Assembly (NCBI GenBank): GCA_002327965.1
Contig: DCVB01000023.1
Span: forward strand, 48,197-92,588
Direction of reading: 5' to 3'
Source of the DNA: Candidatus Aminicenantes bacterium UBA2199
GTDB taxonomy: Bacteria > Acidobacteriota > Aminicenantia > UBA2199
DNA length: 44,392 bases
Shown here in pieces: positions 1 through 8,311 of this stretch. Positions within the stretch are counted from its first letter, which is position 1. Every line of letters begins with the position of its first letter. The position numbers were made by a program, and so were the translations under genes. Under the pieces are notes generated by a model. That model was not told the DNA's origin. It saw only the letters and a program-made list of their open reading frames with translations, and made no database searches.

Positions 1-2
1 GC

Positions 3-527
3 GAGATCCGCGACCCGGAGACGGCCCAGATCGCCATCCAGTCGGCCCTGACCGGCCACCTGGTGTTCACCACCGTCCACGCCAACAACGTCTTCGATGT
101 CCTGGGCCGCTTCATCCACATGGGCATCGACACCTACAGCTTCATTTCGGCGCTGAACTGCATCGCCGCCCAGCGCCTGGTGCGCGTCCTCTGCCCGCTG
201 TGCAAAAAGCCCGTCACCCTGGGCAAGGCCGACCTGGCCTACAACCGCGTCGACAAGAACTTCTTCACCCAGCCCGTCTACAGCGCCGCGGGCTGCGAGG
301 AGTGCGCCGGGCTGGGCTATTCCGGGCGCACGGCCATCGGCGAGATCCTGGAGCTGACCGACGAGGTCAAGGAGATGATCCTGGCCAGGAAACCGACCTC
401 CGAGATCAAGAAAGTGGCCATGGAGCAGGGGATGGTCCCCATCCGCCGCAACGGCCTGGCGCGCGTCAAGGCCGGCTTCACCTCCATCGAGGAGCTGAAC
501 CGGGTAACGGTCAAGGAATGGGTCTGA
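3..527 (+). CDS. GspE/PilB-type secretion ATPase, C-terminal part (5' end outside window)
   Basis: Partial gene: the reading frame is open from base 3 and starts upstream of the window. The product is the C-terminal third of a hexameric AAA+ ATPase that powers type II secretion or type IV pilus assembly at the inner membrane. Visible hallmarks are the Walker B/His-box stretch (EIRDPETAQIAIQSALTGH, then TTVHANN) and a CPLC...CEEC tetracysteine zinc-binding module followed by GYSGRTAIGEIL, as in GspE/PilB. An internal GTG at base 63 is not the start, because the family motif continues upstream of it. The stop overlaps the next gene by 10 bases, and the following genes encode an inner-membrane platform and a secretin. 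PilB and GspE cannot be separated from this fragment alone. Confidence 0.93.
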   Translation, partial: EIRDPETAQIAIQSALTGHLVFTTVHANNVFDVLGRFIHMGIDTYSFISALNCIAAQRLVRVLCPLCKKPVTLGKADLAYNRVDKNFFTQPVYSAAGCEECAGLGYSGRTAIGEILELTDEVKEMILARKPTSEIKKVAMEQGMVPIRRNGLARVKAGFTSIEELNRVTVKEWV

Positions 528-1330
528 GCGCCATTTTTCTCCCCCAGCGCCCGCCGCGCCAGTTCGTGTTCGCCGGCGACCGCCAGGCGGGGACGTTCCT
601 GCTGCGGAACGGGCGCATCGCCAGCCGATCCATTTTCGCCGGGCCGGCGCTGGCCGAGGGCGCCGGCTGGGAGGAAGCCCTGGCGGCGCTGCGGGCCGAG
701 GAGACCGGCGTCGTGTTCAGCGCCTCGCCGTTCATCTTCAATTTTTTCGAATTCGACAAGCTGCCCTGGCAGCGCCAGGCGCTGGACGAGCTGGTGGCCT
801 GGCGGCTGCAGAAGATCTTTCCGGAAGACATCGCCGCCTACGATCACCGCTTCTTCCGGCTGGACAGGAAACGGGTCCTCTCCATCCTGGTGCGGCGCTC
901 GCTCCTGGAGCGCGCCGAGGCCGCTTTCGCAGGGAAAAGGACGCCCCTGACCTACATCGGCTGTTCCACCATGGAGATCCTGGCCCGGGCCCGCCGGGCC
1001 AAGCCCGCGCCCGACTTCTTCGTCGAACGCGACGGCTCCGGCTGCACGCTGGTCTTCCAGCAGCACCGCCTGCCCGTCTACATCCGCAAGTTCAGGAACG
1101 TTTCCGCCGCCGACACCGTCAGCGAGATCGGCAAGACCGTGGCTTTCGTCCGCAGCCAGTACGGCATCGACCCGCGCCGCTACTGGCTTCATGATCACTT
1201 GGGCGACGCGTCGGCGGCGGCCGTCGAGGCGGCCCTGAGCACCCCCGGCGGGGAGGCCGCGGAAGGCGGCGAGTACTCGCGCCTGCCTCTCGCCGCCGAC
1301 GCCGCGCCGCACATTCCCGGATGCGCATGA
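518..1330 (+). CDS. PilM/GspL-like cytoplasmic assembly protein
   Basis: Protein of about 270 residues with no membrane segment. The start is the ATG at 518, which overlaps the end of the ATPase gene. Family assignment rests on position (ATPase, this, then PilN-, PilO- and PilP-like proteins and a secretin) and on a segment around residues 85-115 (LPWQRQALDELVAWRLQKIF), which resembles the helical segment of GspL/PilM-type actin-fold proteins. In such systems this protein docks the ATPase to the inner-membrane complex. I see no clear nucleotide-binding signature, so the actin-like fold is inferred. The frame stays open upstream of 518, but that stretch is out of frame inside the ATPase gene and is not coding. 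Confidence 0.7.
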   Translation: MGLSAIFLPQRPPRQFVFAGDRQAGTFLLRNGRIASRSIFAGPALAEGAGWEEALAALRAEETGVVFSASPFIFNFFEFDKLPWQRQALDELVAWRLQKIFPEDIAAYDHRFFRLDRKRVLSILVRRSLLERAEAAFAGKRTPLTYIGCSTMEILARARRAKPAPDFFVERDGSGCTLVFQQHRLPVYIRKFRNVSAADTVSEIGKTVAFVRSQYGIDPRRYWLHDHLGDASAAAVEAALSTPGGEAAEGGEYSRLPLAADAAPHIPGCA

Positions 1331-1869
1331 ACCCGCTGGCTTACAACCTTGCCCGCTCGCCCCAGGTGGACCGGCTGCGCTTCGCCCTGCGCGCCGCACT
1401 GCTGCTCCTGCTGGCGCTGCTGCTGGGCGTCCTGGCCGTGACCAACCTGGCCGGACGGAGCGGCCGCGACCGGCGCGAGGTCGAGGAGGCCGGCGTCAGC
1501 CGCCGCCGGCTGCAGGCCCTGGCCGACGAGAGCGGCCGCCTGCGCCGGGAGATCGCCGCCTGGAAAAAATCCCGCGGCGGCCAGCTGGCGCAGGCCAACT
1601 CGCTGATCGAGCGCAAGAGCTTCTCCTTCGTTTCGCGCCTGGACTTCCTGGAAAAGGCGTCAAGCCCGGGCATCCGTGTCCGCAGCCTGACCCTGGAGAA
1701 CAAGAGCGGCGCCCGCATCCGCATGGCCATCACCGCCCGCACCCTGCCGGAGCTGTTCGCCCTGTACAAGAAACTCGCTTCCTACGAGCTGGCCATCGCC
1801 AGCGAGACCCAGACCCAGGACGAATACCTGGTCAGCCTGAGCTTCAGGATGCCCGATGAAGGGATATAA
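1327..1869 (+). CDS. PilN-like inner-membrane assembly protein
   Basis: Protein of about 180 residues: a short cytoplasmic N terminus (MNPLAYNLARSP), one strong transmembrane helix (roughly residues 22-42, leucine-rich), a charged coiled-coil-like stretch (about 50-85), then a small alpha/beta periplasmic region. This layout matches PilN, or the periplasmic half of GspL. ATG 1327 overlaps the previous stop as ATGA, the pattern used repeatedly in this genome. ATG 1321, two codons upstream, is an equally legal start. The order after a PilM-like gene and before a PilO-like gene supports the call. The sequence itself is too divergent for certainty. Confidence 0.65.
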   Translation: MNPLAYNLARSPQVDRLRFALRAALLLLLALLLGVLAVTNLAGRSGRDRREVEEAGVSRRRLQALADESGRLRREIAAWKKSRGGQLAQANSLIERKSFSFVSRLDFLEKASSPGIRVRSLTLENKSGARIRMAITARTLPELFALYKKLASYELAIASETQTQDEYLVSLSFRMPDEGI

Positions 1870-2374
1870 GATCACGGTGACGGCGCTGCTGGCCCTGCTG
1901 GCGCTCAGCGCGGCGGCCTGCCTGTTCTCGCTGGCCTACGGGGCCTACCTGGACGTGAAACGCCAGGGCCGCCGGCAACAGGACACCGCCCTGCGCCTCC
2001 GCCAGGAGGAGCTCGCCGGGCTGGCCGCCCAGCACGCCGAATGGCGGAAGCTCCCCGCCGACCTGGAGCAGTTCCGCAGCCGCCACGTCATCAGCCTGGA
2101 CGATTTCGCCCACTTCCGCCGCGACCTGAACCTGTGCCTGGACGACAACGGCTTCCGGGCTCCCGATATCTCCTTCACGTTCGGCCGGGTCCAGGGCGGC
2201 CTGCAGCCGGTGAGCTTTCAATTCACCCTGAACGGCAGCTACCGCAGCCTGAAAAAATTCATTTTCGAAATGGAGCGCAAGCCCAGGATGCAGTTCTTCA
2301 AGCAGATCGACCTGAACGGCAGCGGCGAGACGGTCGTCGGCCGCTTCACCATGGAGGCCTACCTTGGGAAATAA
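1856..2374 (+). CDS. PilO/GspM-like inner-membrane assembly protein
   Basis: 172 residues: one N-terminal transmembrane helix (about residues 7-30), a charged helical stretch (about 35-75), then a ferredoxin-like periplasmic region with a typical PilO phrase around FTLNGSYRSLKKFIFEME. PilO pairs with PilN in the periplasm to link the motor to the secretin. The start ATG overlaps the preceding gene by 14 bases and is preceded by AGGA at 1846-1849. Function is assigned from architecture and order within the operon. Confidence 0.68.
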   Translation: MKGYKITVTALLALLALSAAACLFSLAYGAYLDVKRQGRRQQDTALRLRQEELAGLAAQHAEWRKLPADLEQFRSRHVISLDDFAHFRRDLNLCLDDNGFRAPDISFTFGRVQGGLQPVSFQFTLNGSYRSLKKFIFEMERKPRMQFFKQIDLNGSGETVVGRFTMEAYLGK

Positions 2375-2789
2375 GACCGCCGGCGGGCTGCTGGCGCTGG
2401 TTATCCTGGCGGCCGCGGCGCCCGCGCGCGCCGAGCTGCTCAAGCTGTCGCTGCTGGAAAAGCCCGCCCCGCGCTTCACGGTGAAACTGGATCTTTTCCG
2501 CGGCGGCGAGGCGGCGGCGCCGCAGCCGGCAAGCCGGGCCGACGGCCCCGTTGCCGCCGAGACGCTGCAGCAGTCCATCGCCGACGAGATCGCCCAGTCG
2601 GTGAGCTTCGACGGTTACATCGTCAAGAGCGGCACGCCCCTGGCGCTGCTCAACGTCAGCGGCGATTTTTTCACCGTCAGCGAGGGGGAGACGATCCTGG
2701 GCAAGATCCGGGTCCTGAAGATCACCCGCCAGACGGTGACCATCGAGTACGACGGCCAGCCCTACGATATCCGCACCAAAGGAGAGTAA
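2364..2789 (+). CDS. PilP/GspC-like periplasmic protein
   Basis: 141 residues beginning with a TTG codon that is supported by GGAGG at 2353-2357, six bases upstream. There is a cleavable signal peptide (hydrophobic core, ARA at about residue 23), a linker rich in Ala/Gly/Pro, and a small C-terminal beta domain (about 85-141, with DGYIVKSGTPLALLNVSG and TVSEGETILGKIRVLKI). That domain resembles the homology region of GspC / PilP, which contacts the secretin N0 domain. It lies directly before the secretin gene with one base between them. The call rests on domain pattern and position. Confidence 0.62.
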   Translation: MGNKTAGGLLALVILAAAAPARAELLKLSLLEKPAPRFTVKLDLFRGGEAAAPQPASRADGPVAAETLQQSIADEIAQSVSFDGYIVKSGTPLALLNVSGDFFTVSEGETILGKIRVLKITRQTVTIEYDGQPYDIRTKGE

Positions 2790-2790
2790 C

Positions 2791-4917
2791 ATGGCAACGC
2801 ATGCACACCCGGGCCGCCTGGCCTTCCTGCTGGCCGCCCTGCTCGCCTGGCAGGGATGCCTGACCACCACCTCCAGCGTGCGCCAGGCGCGGGAGCTGTT
2901 CAAATCCGGCGACTTCGACCGCGCCCGCGAGATCCTGCTGCGCGAAGCGGCCGCCGACCCGCGCAACAACGAGGTCAAGACGCTCCTGTTCCGCGCCCAG
3001 CTGAGCAGCTACCACTACCACCTGCACCTGGCCCGCGCCAAGCGCCGTGCCAACGACCGCGAGGCGGCGCTGCAGGAGTACCGCAAGGCCCTGGAGGTCT
3101 TTGCCAACAACAGCGAGCTGCAGGCGGAGTTCGACGCCTGGGCCAACCCCAGGAAGGCCGCCGCCAAAGAAAAGCCCGCTTCCAGCGTGGTGCCGCCCGT
3201 GCAGTTGAAGGTGCGCGCCGACGAGAAGGTCAGCCTGAGCCTGAAGAACACCCCGATTTCCAACATCTTCAAGAGCCTGGGCCGGACCTTCAACGTCAAC
3301 TTCATTTTCGACAAGGATTTCCGCGATTTCCTGCACAGCCTGGAGATCGAGAACTCGGGTTTCTATGAGATCCTGCGCGTCCTGTGCCTGGTCTCCGCCA
3401 CCCAATACCGCGTGCTCGACCCGGTGACCGTCATCGTCTACCCCGACATCTTCGCCAAGAAGAAAGCCTTCGACCTGCGCGGCATCAAGACGTTCTACCT
3501 GTCCGACATCAAGGCCGAGGACGCGCGCAAGATCGTGCAGACGGTCTTCCGCGACGAACAGCTGCTGATCCAGGAGGACGTCAACCTCAACGCCCTGATC
3601 ATCCGCGGCGACTTCCAGTCGCTGGCCGACGTCGAGCGCTTCCTGGGCCGCATCGACAAGGGCAAGAGCGAGGTCGAGATCCACATCGAGATCCTGGAGA
3701 TCAACCGCAGCCTGATCAACAAGCTGGGGGCCGACTTCGGCAGCGGCGTCGTCGGCGTCGCCGCCGGCCTCGCCGGCGCCGACGGCGAGATCAGCAAGAC
3801 GCTGAACGTCAATGACCTCGAAGGCACCAATTTTTTCCTGACCCTGCCCACCGCCGCCCTGAATTTCCTGGAGTCGGACAGCAACAACAAGATCCTGGCC
3901 AAGCCCAACCTGCGCGGCATCGACGGCGAGGAGATCTCCTTCATGGTCGGCGACGAGGTGCCCATCCCCGAGACCCAGTTCCAGGCCATCGCCGCCGGCG
4001 GCATCAACTCCTCGCCGGTGACCACCTACCGCTACCGCAACGTCGGCGTGGAGATCAAGATCACCCCCTTCATCCACCAGAACAACGAGGTCACCCTCAA
4101 GACCAAGCTGACGATCAACTTCATCTCCTCGGGAGCGTCCTCGTCGTTCCCCACCTTCGGCAAGCGCGAGATCGAGAACAAGATCCGCCTCAAGGAGGGC
4201 GAGACCAACATCATCGGCGGCCTGATCCGCGACGACGTGCGCGGATCGTTGAACGGCATCCCGGCCCTGGCCAGGATCCCCCTGCTGGGCAAGCTGTTCG
4301 GCAACTCGGAGAAGAACATCAGCCAGACCGACCTGATCTTCTCCATCACCCCCAAGATCATCCGCCGCACCCCGATCAGCACCGAGGACAACCGCCCCAT
4401 CTGGAGCGGCGGCCAGCAGTCGGCTTCCGCCGGTGCGGCGGGCGGCATGGAAGAAGAGGAGGCGGGGGCGGAGCCCGCCGCAATGGATGAAGGAACGGAA
4501 GCGGACCCTGGCGCCGCCGGGGACGACCGCGTATCCATCAACCCACCCCAGGCCAGCCTGCCGGTCAATTCCGACGCCACCTTCTCCCTGCGCCTGCACG
4601 CCGGGACGCCCATCGCCAGCCTGTCGCTCAGCGGCGACATCAGCGGCGGGCCCTGCGAGATCGTGGAGATGGTCACCGATTCCCTGAACGAAAAGGACGT
4701 GAGGATCCTGAAAAATTTCTCGGGAAACCGCTTCAACCTGGGGCTGTCGTTCACCGGCGACAGCCTGCAGGCCCTGGCCGCGGCGACCGTCCAGCTGAAG
4801 GTCCGCTTCACCGCCAAGGGCCGCTACATCCTGAGCATCCCCGACGTCTCCGCCTACGACGCCCGGCGCAAGCGGCTGCAGCTGGCCGGCGCCACCTGCC
4901 CGATCGACGTCAACTGA
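2791..4917 (+). CDS. Secretin (GspD/PilQ family) lipoprotein with C-terminal cohesin-like domain
   Basis: 708 residues forming the outer-membrane gate of the secretion/pilus system. The N terminus has a lipobox (LAWQGC, Cys about residue 23). A helical TPR-like segment follows (about 28-110: LFKSGDFDRAREILLREA and a second copy with EYRKALEVF). Next come an STN/N0-type domain (about 135-220, LKNTPISNIFKSLGRTF), an N1-like domain (RGIKTFYLSDIKAEDARKIV) and the secretin core (about 300-530, with VGDEVPIPE and the C-terminal LLGKLFGN). After an acidic Ala/Gly/Glu linker (about 545-575), residues about 580-708 look like a cohesin-type beta-sandwich. The start is preceded by GGAGAG at 2781-2786. 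The gene is last in the operon. Confidence 0.9.
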   Translation: MATHAHPGRLAFLLAALLAWQGCLTTTSSVRQARELFKSGDFDRAREILLREAAADPRNNEVKTLLFRAQLSSYHYHLHLARAKRRANDREAALQEYRKALEVFANNSELQAEFDAWANPRKAAAKEKPASSVVPPVQLKVRADEKVSLSLKNTPISNIFKSLGRTFNVNFIFDKDFRDFLHSLEIENSGFYEILRVLCLVSATQYRVLDPVTVIVYPDIFAKKKAFDLRGIKTFYLSDIKAEDARKIVQTVFRDEQLLIQEDVNLNALIIRGDFQSLADVERFLGRIDKGKSEVEIHIEILEINRSLINKLGADFGSGVVGVAAGLAGADGEISKTLNVNDLEGTNFFLTLPTAALNFLESDSNNKILAKPNLRGIDGEEISFMVGDEVPIPETQFQAIAAGGINSSPVTTYRYRNVGVEIKITPFIHQNNEVTLKTKLTINFISSGASSSFPTFGKREIENKIRLKEGETNIIGGLIRDDVRGSLNGIPALARIPLLGKLFGNSEKNISQTDLIFSITPKIIRRTPISTEDNRPIWSGGQQSASAGAAGGMEEEEAGAEPAAMDEGTEADPGAAGDDRVSINPPQASLPVNSDATFSLRLHAGTPIASLSLSGDISGGPCEIVEMVTDSLNEKDVRILKNFSGNRFNLGLSFTGDSLQALAAATVQLKVRFTAKGRYILSIPDVSAYDARRKRLQLAGATCPIDVN

Positions 4918-5034
4918 CCCGCGATCCGGACCGGTCCCCTGGCAGGGATTCGATCCGGATCTGAGGACGCCGCAAAACAGCGCCGTTTAGGTTACGGGGC
5001 AAGGGCCCCGGGCGCGGCGCCCTCCCCGCAAGAG

Positions 5035-5054
5035 AAAAAACGGCCGGCGGCCGG
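5035..5054 (-). terminator. Rho-independent terminator of the HU gene
   Basis: On the minus strand the sequence directly after the HU stop codon can form a five-pair G+C stem (CGGCC/GGCCG) with a three-base loop, followed by six T residues. It begins two bases after the stop codon. Confidence 0.7.
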
Positions 5055-5055
5055 A

Positions 5056-5328
5056 TTACTTGACCCTGTCCTTCAGCGCCTTGCCGGCCCTGAAGACGGG
5101 GACGTTCTTGGCCTTGATGGATATCTTCTGTCCCGTCTTGGGGTTGATGCCGATCTTGGCTTTGCGGTGGGCAACGGCAAACGTGCCGAAGCCGACCAGG
5201 GTCACCTTGTTCTTCTTCTTCAGGCAGGTGGCCACGGAGTCCAGGAACGCATTGACCATTTTTTCCGTTTCGGACACTTTGAGGTTCGCATTTTCCGCGA
5301 TCGCCTTGACCAGTTCGGTTTTGTTCAT
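5056..5328 (-). CDS. hup: HU/IHF-family DNA-binding protein
   Basis: 90 residues, the usual HU length. The protein starts MNKTELVKAIAENANL and carries the family signature VTLVGFGTFAVAHRKAKIGI followed by the NPKTGQ beta-arm tip. HU bends DNA and compacts the nucleoid as a dimer. The start is set by a perfect AGGAGG in the six bases just upstream of the AAAGATG context. The frame remains open far upstream across a promoter and the neighbouring gene, which is not coding. The gene has its own near-consensus promoter and its own terminator, so it is a single-gene transcript, divergent from the coiled-coil gene at 5545. Confidence 0.96.
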   Translation of the reverse strand: MNKTELVKAIAENANLKVSETEKMVNAFLDSVATCLKKKNKVTLVGFGTFAVAHRKAKIGINPKTGQKISIKAKNVPVFRAGKALKDRVK

Positions 5329-5346
5329 CTTTGCCTCCTGCGGTGG

Positions 5347-5375
5347 ATTGTAAGGAGGCGGTTCGGGAAAGTCAA
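5347..5375 (-). promoter_or_regulatory. Sigma70-type promoter of HU
   Basis: Minus strand: -35 TTGACT (5370-5375), 17-base spacer, -10 TACAAT (5347-5352). The predicted start of transcription lies about 10-12 bases upstream of the AGGAGG ribosome-binding site. Confidence 0.75.
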
Positions 5376-5494
5376 GTAAAATAAAGGGTTTCGTGAATTT
5401 TTCCCCCTGAAACCCTTTGCACAAGGGGATATCCGGACGCGGCTTCCGGAAAACCCACTCCTGACGCGGTATTCGGCGGGCGGAACCGGCCGGC

Positions 5495-5523
5495 TTGTGA
5501 CGCACGGCGGCTTGCTGTATAAT
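5495..5523 (+). promoter_or_regulatory. Sigma70-type promoter of the 5545-8311 gene run
   Basis: -35 TTGTGA (5495-5500), 17-base spacer, perfect -10 TATAAT (5518-5523). It is followed by AGGAGG at 5533-5538 and ATG at 5545. It drives the coiled-coil protein, glycosyltransferase and thiI genes, which are joined by ATGA overlaps. Confidence 0.75.
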
Positions 5524-5544
5524 CAGCGGCGCAGGAGGTACCCT

Positions 5545-6102
5545 ATGGAACCCTTCATTCAAGCCGCCCCGGAGATCGACGTCGAGGAGATCATGTCCGC
5601 CATCCAGAAGCAGATCCAGGAAAAGAAGGACGCCGGCCTGCTGCGGCAGAGCGAGATCGACGAGATCGCCGAGATGGAACTGCAGCCGCTCCCCGATTTC
5701 CTGGAGATCCCCCACATCTACGAGCCGGTCCTGTATCCAGGCTTCGCCGAGAACATGGCGCCGCCGGCGGCGCTGGAGGACATCCAGGAGAAGGGCCTGG
5801 TCAAGGGGATCATGAAGAAGGTGCGCGGCCTGCTGGCCCCGTGGATGCGCTTCATGAACCGCCCCCTGTACGTGGAGCTGAAGACGGGGATCAACGACCT
5901 GCAGAAAAAGGTGCCCATCATCCTGCAGAGCAGCGAGTACATCCGCCTGCTGCACAACGCCATGCACAACCTGATCGTCGAGGCCACGAAGCTGAAGACC
6001 GACCATGAGCTCCTCAAGACGCGCATGCGCGTCCTCGAGGACAAGGTGGAATTTCTGGAGAACCGCCAGCGCGCCATGGAGAAAAGGCTTCCCGGCGCAT
6101 GA
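5545..6102 (+). CDS. Coiled-coil protein linked to a glycosyltransferase
   Basis: 185 residues with no signal peptide or membrane helix. The start is the ATG with AGGAGG seven bases upstream. The N terminus (about residues 10-35, EIDVEEIMSAIQKQIQEKKD) resembles the short helical VEEIM...I leader often found at the front of polysaccharide-biosynthesis methyltransferases and glycosyltransferases. A Pro-rich middle follows (about 45-70), and the C-terminal 60 residues form a heptad-rich helix (LKTDHELLKTRMRVLEDKVEFLENRQ). The stop overlaps the GT4 gene start (ATGA), so the two products are probably made together. A role as partner or scaffold of that enzyme is inference. No enzymatic motif is visible. 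Confidence 0.7.
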   Translation: MEPFIQAAPEIDVEEIMSAIQKQIQEKKDAGLLRQSEIDEIAEMELQPLPDFLEIPHIYEPVLYPGFAENMAPPAALEDIQEKGLVKGIMKKVRGLLAPWMRFMNRPLYVELKTGINDLQKKVPIILQSSEYIRLLHNAMHNLIVEATKLKTDHELLKTRMRVLEDKVEFLENRQRAMEKRLPGA

Positions 6103-7181
6103 ACGTCCACCAGTTCCTGACCTCCTATTCCTACGGCGACGCCATCGGCAACGAGGCCCTGGAGATCCGCGACTTCCTGCGCGGCCAGGGCATCGGCTCC
6201 GAGATCTTCACCCTGCTGTTCCACCCGCGCTATGCCGGCCAGGTGCGCAACTACCAGGAGTACGACCGCTTCTCCGCCCCCAACAACACGGTCATCTACC
6301 ACTTCTCCATCGGCTCGCCGGTGACGCGGAAGTTCCTGCGCCTGCCCGACCGCAAGGTGATCATCTACCACAACATCACACCGCACCATTTTTTCCTGGA
6401 CTACCACCGCATTCTGGCCAAGGACTGCTTCAAGGGGCGCCTGGAGCTGAAGAGCCTCGCCGGCCAGGTCGACCTGGCCCTGGGCGATTCGGAGTACAAC
6501 CGCCTCGAGCTGGAGGCATCGGGCTTCCAGCGCACGGGCGTCCTGCCGCTGGTCATGGATTTCTCCAAGTTCGATCTGCCGGTGCTGCCGGTGTTCCGCG
6601 AGCTCTTCGCCGACAACAGGACCAACCTGCTGTTCATCGGCCGCATTATCCCCAACAAGAAGGTGGAGGACGTCATCCGCGTCTTCACCATGTACCAGCG
6701 GCACTTCAACCCCGACTCGCGGCTGTTCATCGTCGGCGAGCACCGCGGCTTCGAGCGCTACCTGTCGGCGCTGCAGGGCCTGGTCGCGGCGCTGGGTACG
6801 CGCGACGTCCATTTCAGCGGCCACGTGCCGCTGGAGGAGATGGTTTCGTACGCCAAGCTCTCCCACCTCTACCTGCACCTGAGCGAGCACGAGGGATTCT
6901 GCGCCCCGGTGGTGGAGAGCTTCCATTTGGGCATCCCGGTGGTGGCCTTCGACGCCGGCGCCGTCGCCGAGACCCTGAACGACGGCGGCCTGCTGGTCCG
7001 CGACAAGGACCCGCTGCGCATCGCGGCCGTCTGCGACCAGGTCCTGTCCCGGCCCGCGCTGCGCGCGGCCGTCCTGGCCGGGCAGGCGCGGGCGCTGGAA
7101 AAATACCGCCGGCGGCGCACGGGCGGCATCCTGCTTGACTTCCTGCGGGCGGAAATGGCGCCGCCGGCACCGCAACCATGA
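6099..7181 (+). CDS. GT4-family glycosyltransferase
   Basis: 360 residues with a GT-B fold. The C-terminal half has the donor-site features of family GT4: NLLFIGRIIPNKKVEDVI at about 170-190, and the E-x7-E motif region SEHEGFCAPVVESFHLGIPVVAFDAG at about 260-290. The N-terminal half begins MNVHQFLTSYSYGDAIGNE and contains IIYHNITP. It likely transfers a sugar from a nucleotide sugar onto a glycan or lipid acceptor in the cytoplasm; the substrate cannot be read from the sequence. It is coupled by ATGA overlaps to the coiled-coil gene before it and thiI after it. Confidence 0.88.
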   Translation: MNVHQFLTSYSYGDAIGNEALEIRDFLRGQGIGSEIFTLLFHPRYAGQVRNYQEYDRFSAPNNTVIYHFSIGSPVTRKFLRLPDRKVIIYHNITPHHFFLDYHRILAKDCFKGRLELKSLAGQVDLALGDSEYNRLELEASGFQRTGVLPLVMDFSKFDLPVLPVFRELFADNRTNLLFIGRIIPNKKVEDVIRVFTMYQRHFNPDSRLFIVGEHRGFERYLSALQGLVAALGTRDVHFSGHVPLEEMVSYAKLSHLYLHLSEHEGFCAPVVESFHLGIPVVAFDAGAVAETLNDGGLLVRDKDPLRIAAVCDQVLSRPALRAAVLAGQARALEKYRRRRTGGILLDFLRAEMAPPAPQP

Positions 7182-8311
7182 ACGCTCCGGAAGACCGCCC
7201 CGCCGCGCCCGGGGGGGAAGAGGCGGTCATTGTCCGCTACGGCGAGATCAGCCTCAAGGGGCGCAACCGCCGCGGCTTCGAGCAGATGCTGCGCGACCAC
7301 CTGGCCGGGTTCCTGCGCGCGCACAGCCAGCCCTTTTCCGTCATCGAGATCGAGCGCGGCCGCATCTACATCCGCGGCTGCCGGGGCGTCCCCGACCTGA
7401 AAATGGTCCTGGGCGTCCATTCCTACAGCCCGGCGCTGGAGATCGAACGCGATTTCGGGCAACTGAAGCGGGAGGCGGCGCGCTTTTTCCCCGCCATCCG
7501 CGCCAGCCGCGATTTCCGCGTCAGCTGCCAGCGCATCGCCAAGGATTTCACCCCCGACTCCATGGGGGTCGAGCGCGAGCTGGGGACGCTCATCGAGGAG
7601 AACACCGGCACGCCGGTGCGGCTCAAGGACCCGGCCTTCGAGCTGCACGTCGAGATCGGCCGGCGCCGCATCTACCTGTTCGCCGGGAAGCGCCGCGGCT
7701 TCGGCGGCTTCCCGGTGGGCAGCTCGGGGAGGCTGGTCTCCCTGCTGTCGGGCGGCATCGATTCGCCGGTGGCCACCTTCCTGATGATGAAGCGCGGCGT
7801 GCTGCCGCTGCTGCTCCATTTCGCCGTATCGGAGGCGGAGACCGCCAAGGTGCGGCGCCTGCGCGACCGGCTGCAGGCGTTCGCCGCCGGCCAGGAGCTC
7901 AAGCTGATCGTCATCCCCCGCGAGGAGATCTTCCTGGGCAAGCTGCCCGGCCTGTACGGCACGCGCTTCGAGCCGTACGTCTGCGTCATCTGCAAGTACC
8001 GCATGCACAAGGTGGCCTCGGAAGTGGCGCGCAGCGAGGGGGCATTGGGGGTCATCACCGGCGACAACCTGGCCCAGGTGGCCTCGCAGACGCTGAAGAA
8101 CCTCCAGGCCTCGCGCGCGGCCGCCGAGTTCCCGGTTTACAGCCCGCTGATCGCCTTCGAGAAGAACGAGACCGTGGCCCTGGCCCGGGAGATCGGCACC
8201 TACGATATTTCCATCGCCGCCAGCGAGGGCTGCACGCCGCCGCGCGACCCCAAGACCGGCGTCGACCCCGCGCGCCTGCTCGGGGTCCTGGAAAAGACCG
8301 GGCTGCGCTAG
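7178..8311 (+). CDS. thiI: tRNA 4-thiouridine synthetase ThiI (no rhodanese domain)
   Basis: 377 residues. An N-terminal ferredoxin-like plus THUMP region (about 1-165, starting IVRYGEISLKGRNRRGFEQ) is followed by an AANH/PP-loop ATP-binding domain (LVSLLSGGIDSPVATF at about 185) and the CVICKYRMHKVA segment. ThiI adenylates uridine 8 of tRNA and transfers sulfur to it, and may also serve thiazole synthesis. The protein ends soon after a GCTPPRDPKTG segment, so it lacks the C-terminal rhodanese domain of the E. coli enzyme, as in many other bacteria. ATG overlaps the glycosyltransferase stop. Its stop codon overlaps the stop of the convergent SDR gene. Confidence 0.95.
   Translation: MNAPEDRPAAPGGEEAVIVRYGEISLKGRNRRGFEQMLRDHLAGFLRAHSQPFSVIEIERGRIYIRGCRGVPDLKMVLGVHSYSPALEIERDFGQLKREAARFFPAIRASRDFRVSCQRIAKDFTPDSMGVERELGTLIEENTGTPVRLKDPAFELHVEIGRRRIYLFAGKRRGFGGFPVGSSGRLVSLLSGGIDSPVATFLMMKRGVLPLLLHFAVSEAETAKVRRLRDRLQAFAAGQELKLIVIPREEIFLGKLPGLYGTRFEPYVCVICKYRMHKVASEVARSEGALGVITGDNLAQVASQTLKNLQASRAAAEFPVYSPLIAFEKNETVALAREIGTYDISIAASEGCTPPRDPKTGVDPARLLGVLEKTGLR

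Noticed and set aside
2722..4599. A 625-codon minus-strand frame opposite the secretin
   Set aside because: Monotonous Asp/Val/Gly/Leu composition typical of antisense of a G+C-rich gene; the secretin on the plus strand is certain.
4918..5034. Terminator for the secretin operon in the gcgccc/gggcgc stretch
   Set aside because: G+C-rich self-complementary bases are present but no T tract follows on the plus strand.
5329..6006. Upstream extension of the HU frame (would give a 316-residue protein)
   Set aside because: The extension crosses a near-consensus promoter and AGGAGG that define the 90-residue HU, and is antisense to the coiled-coil gene.
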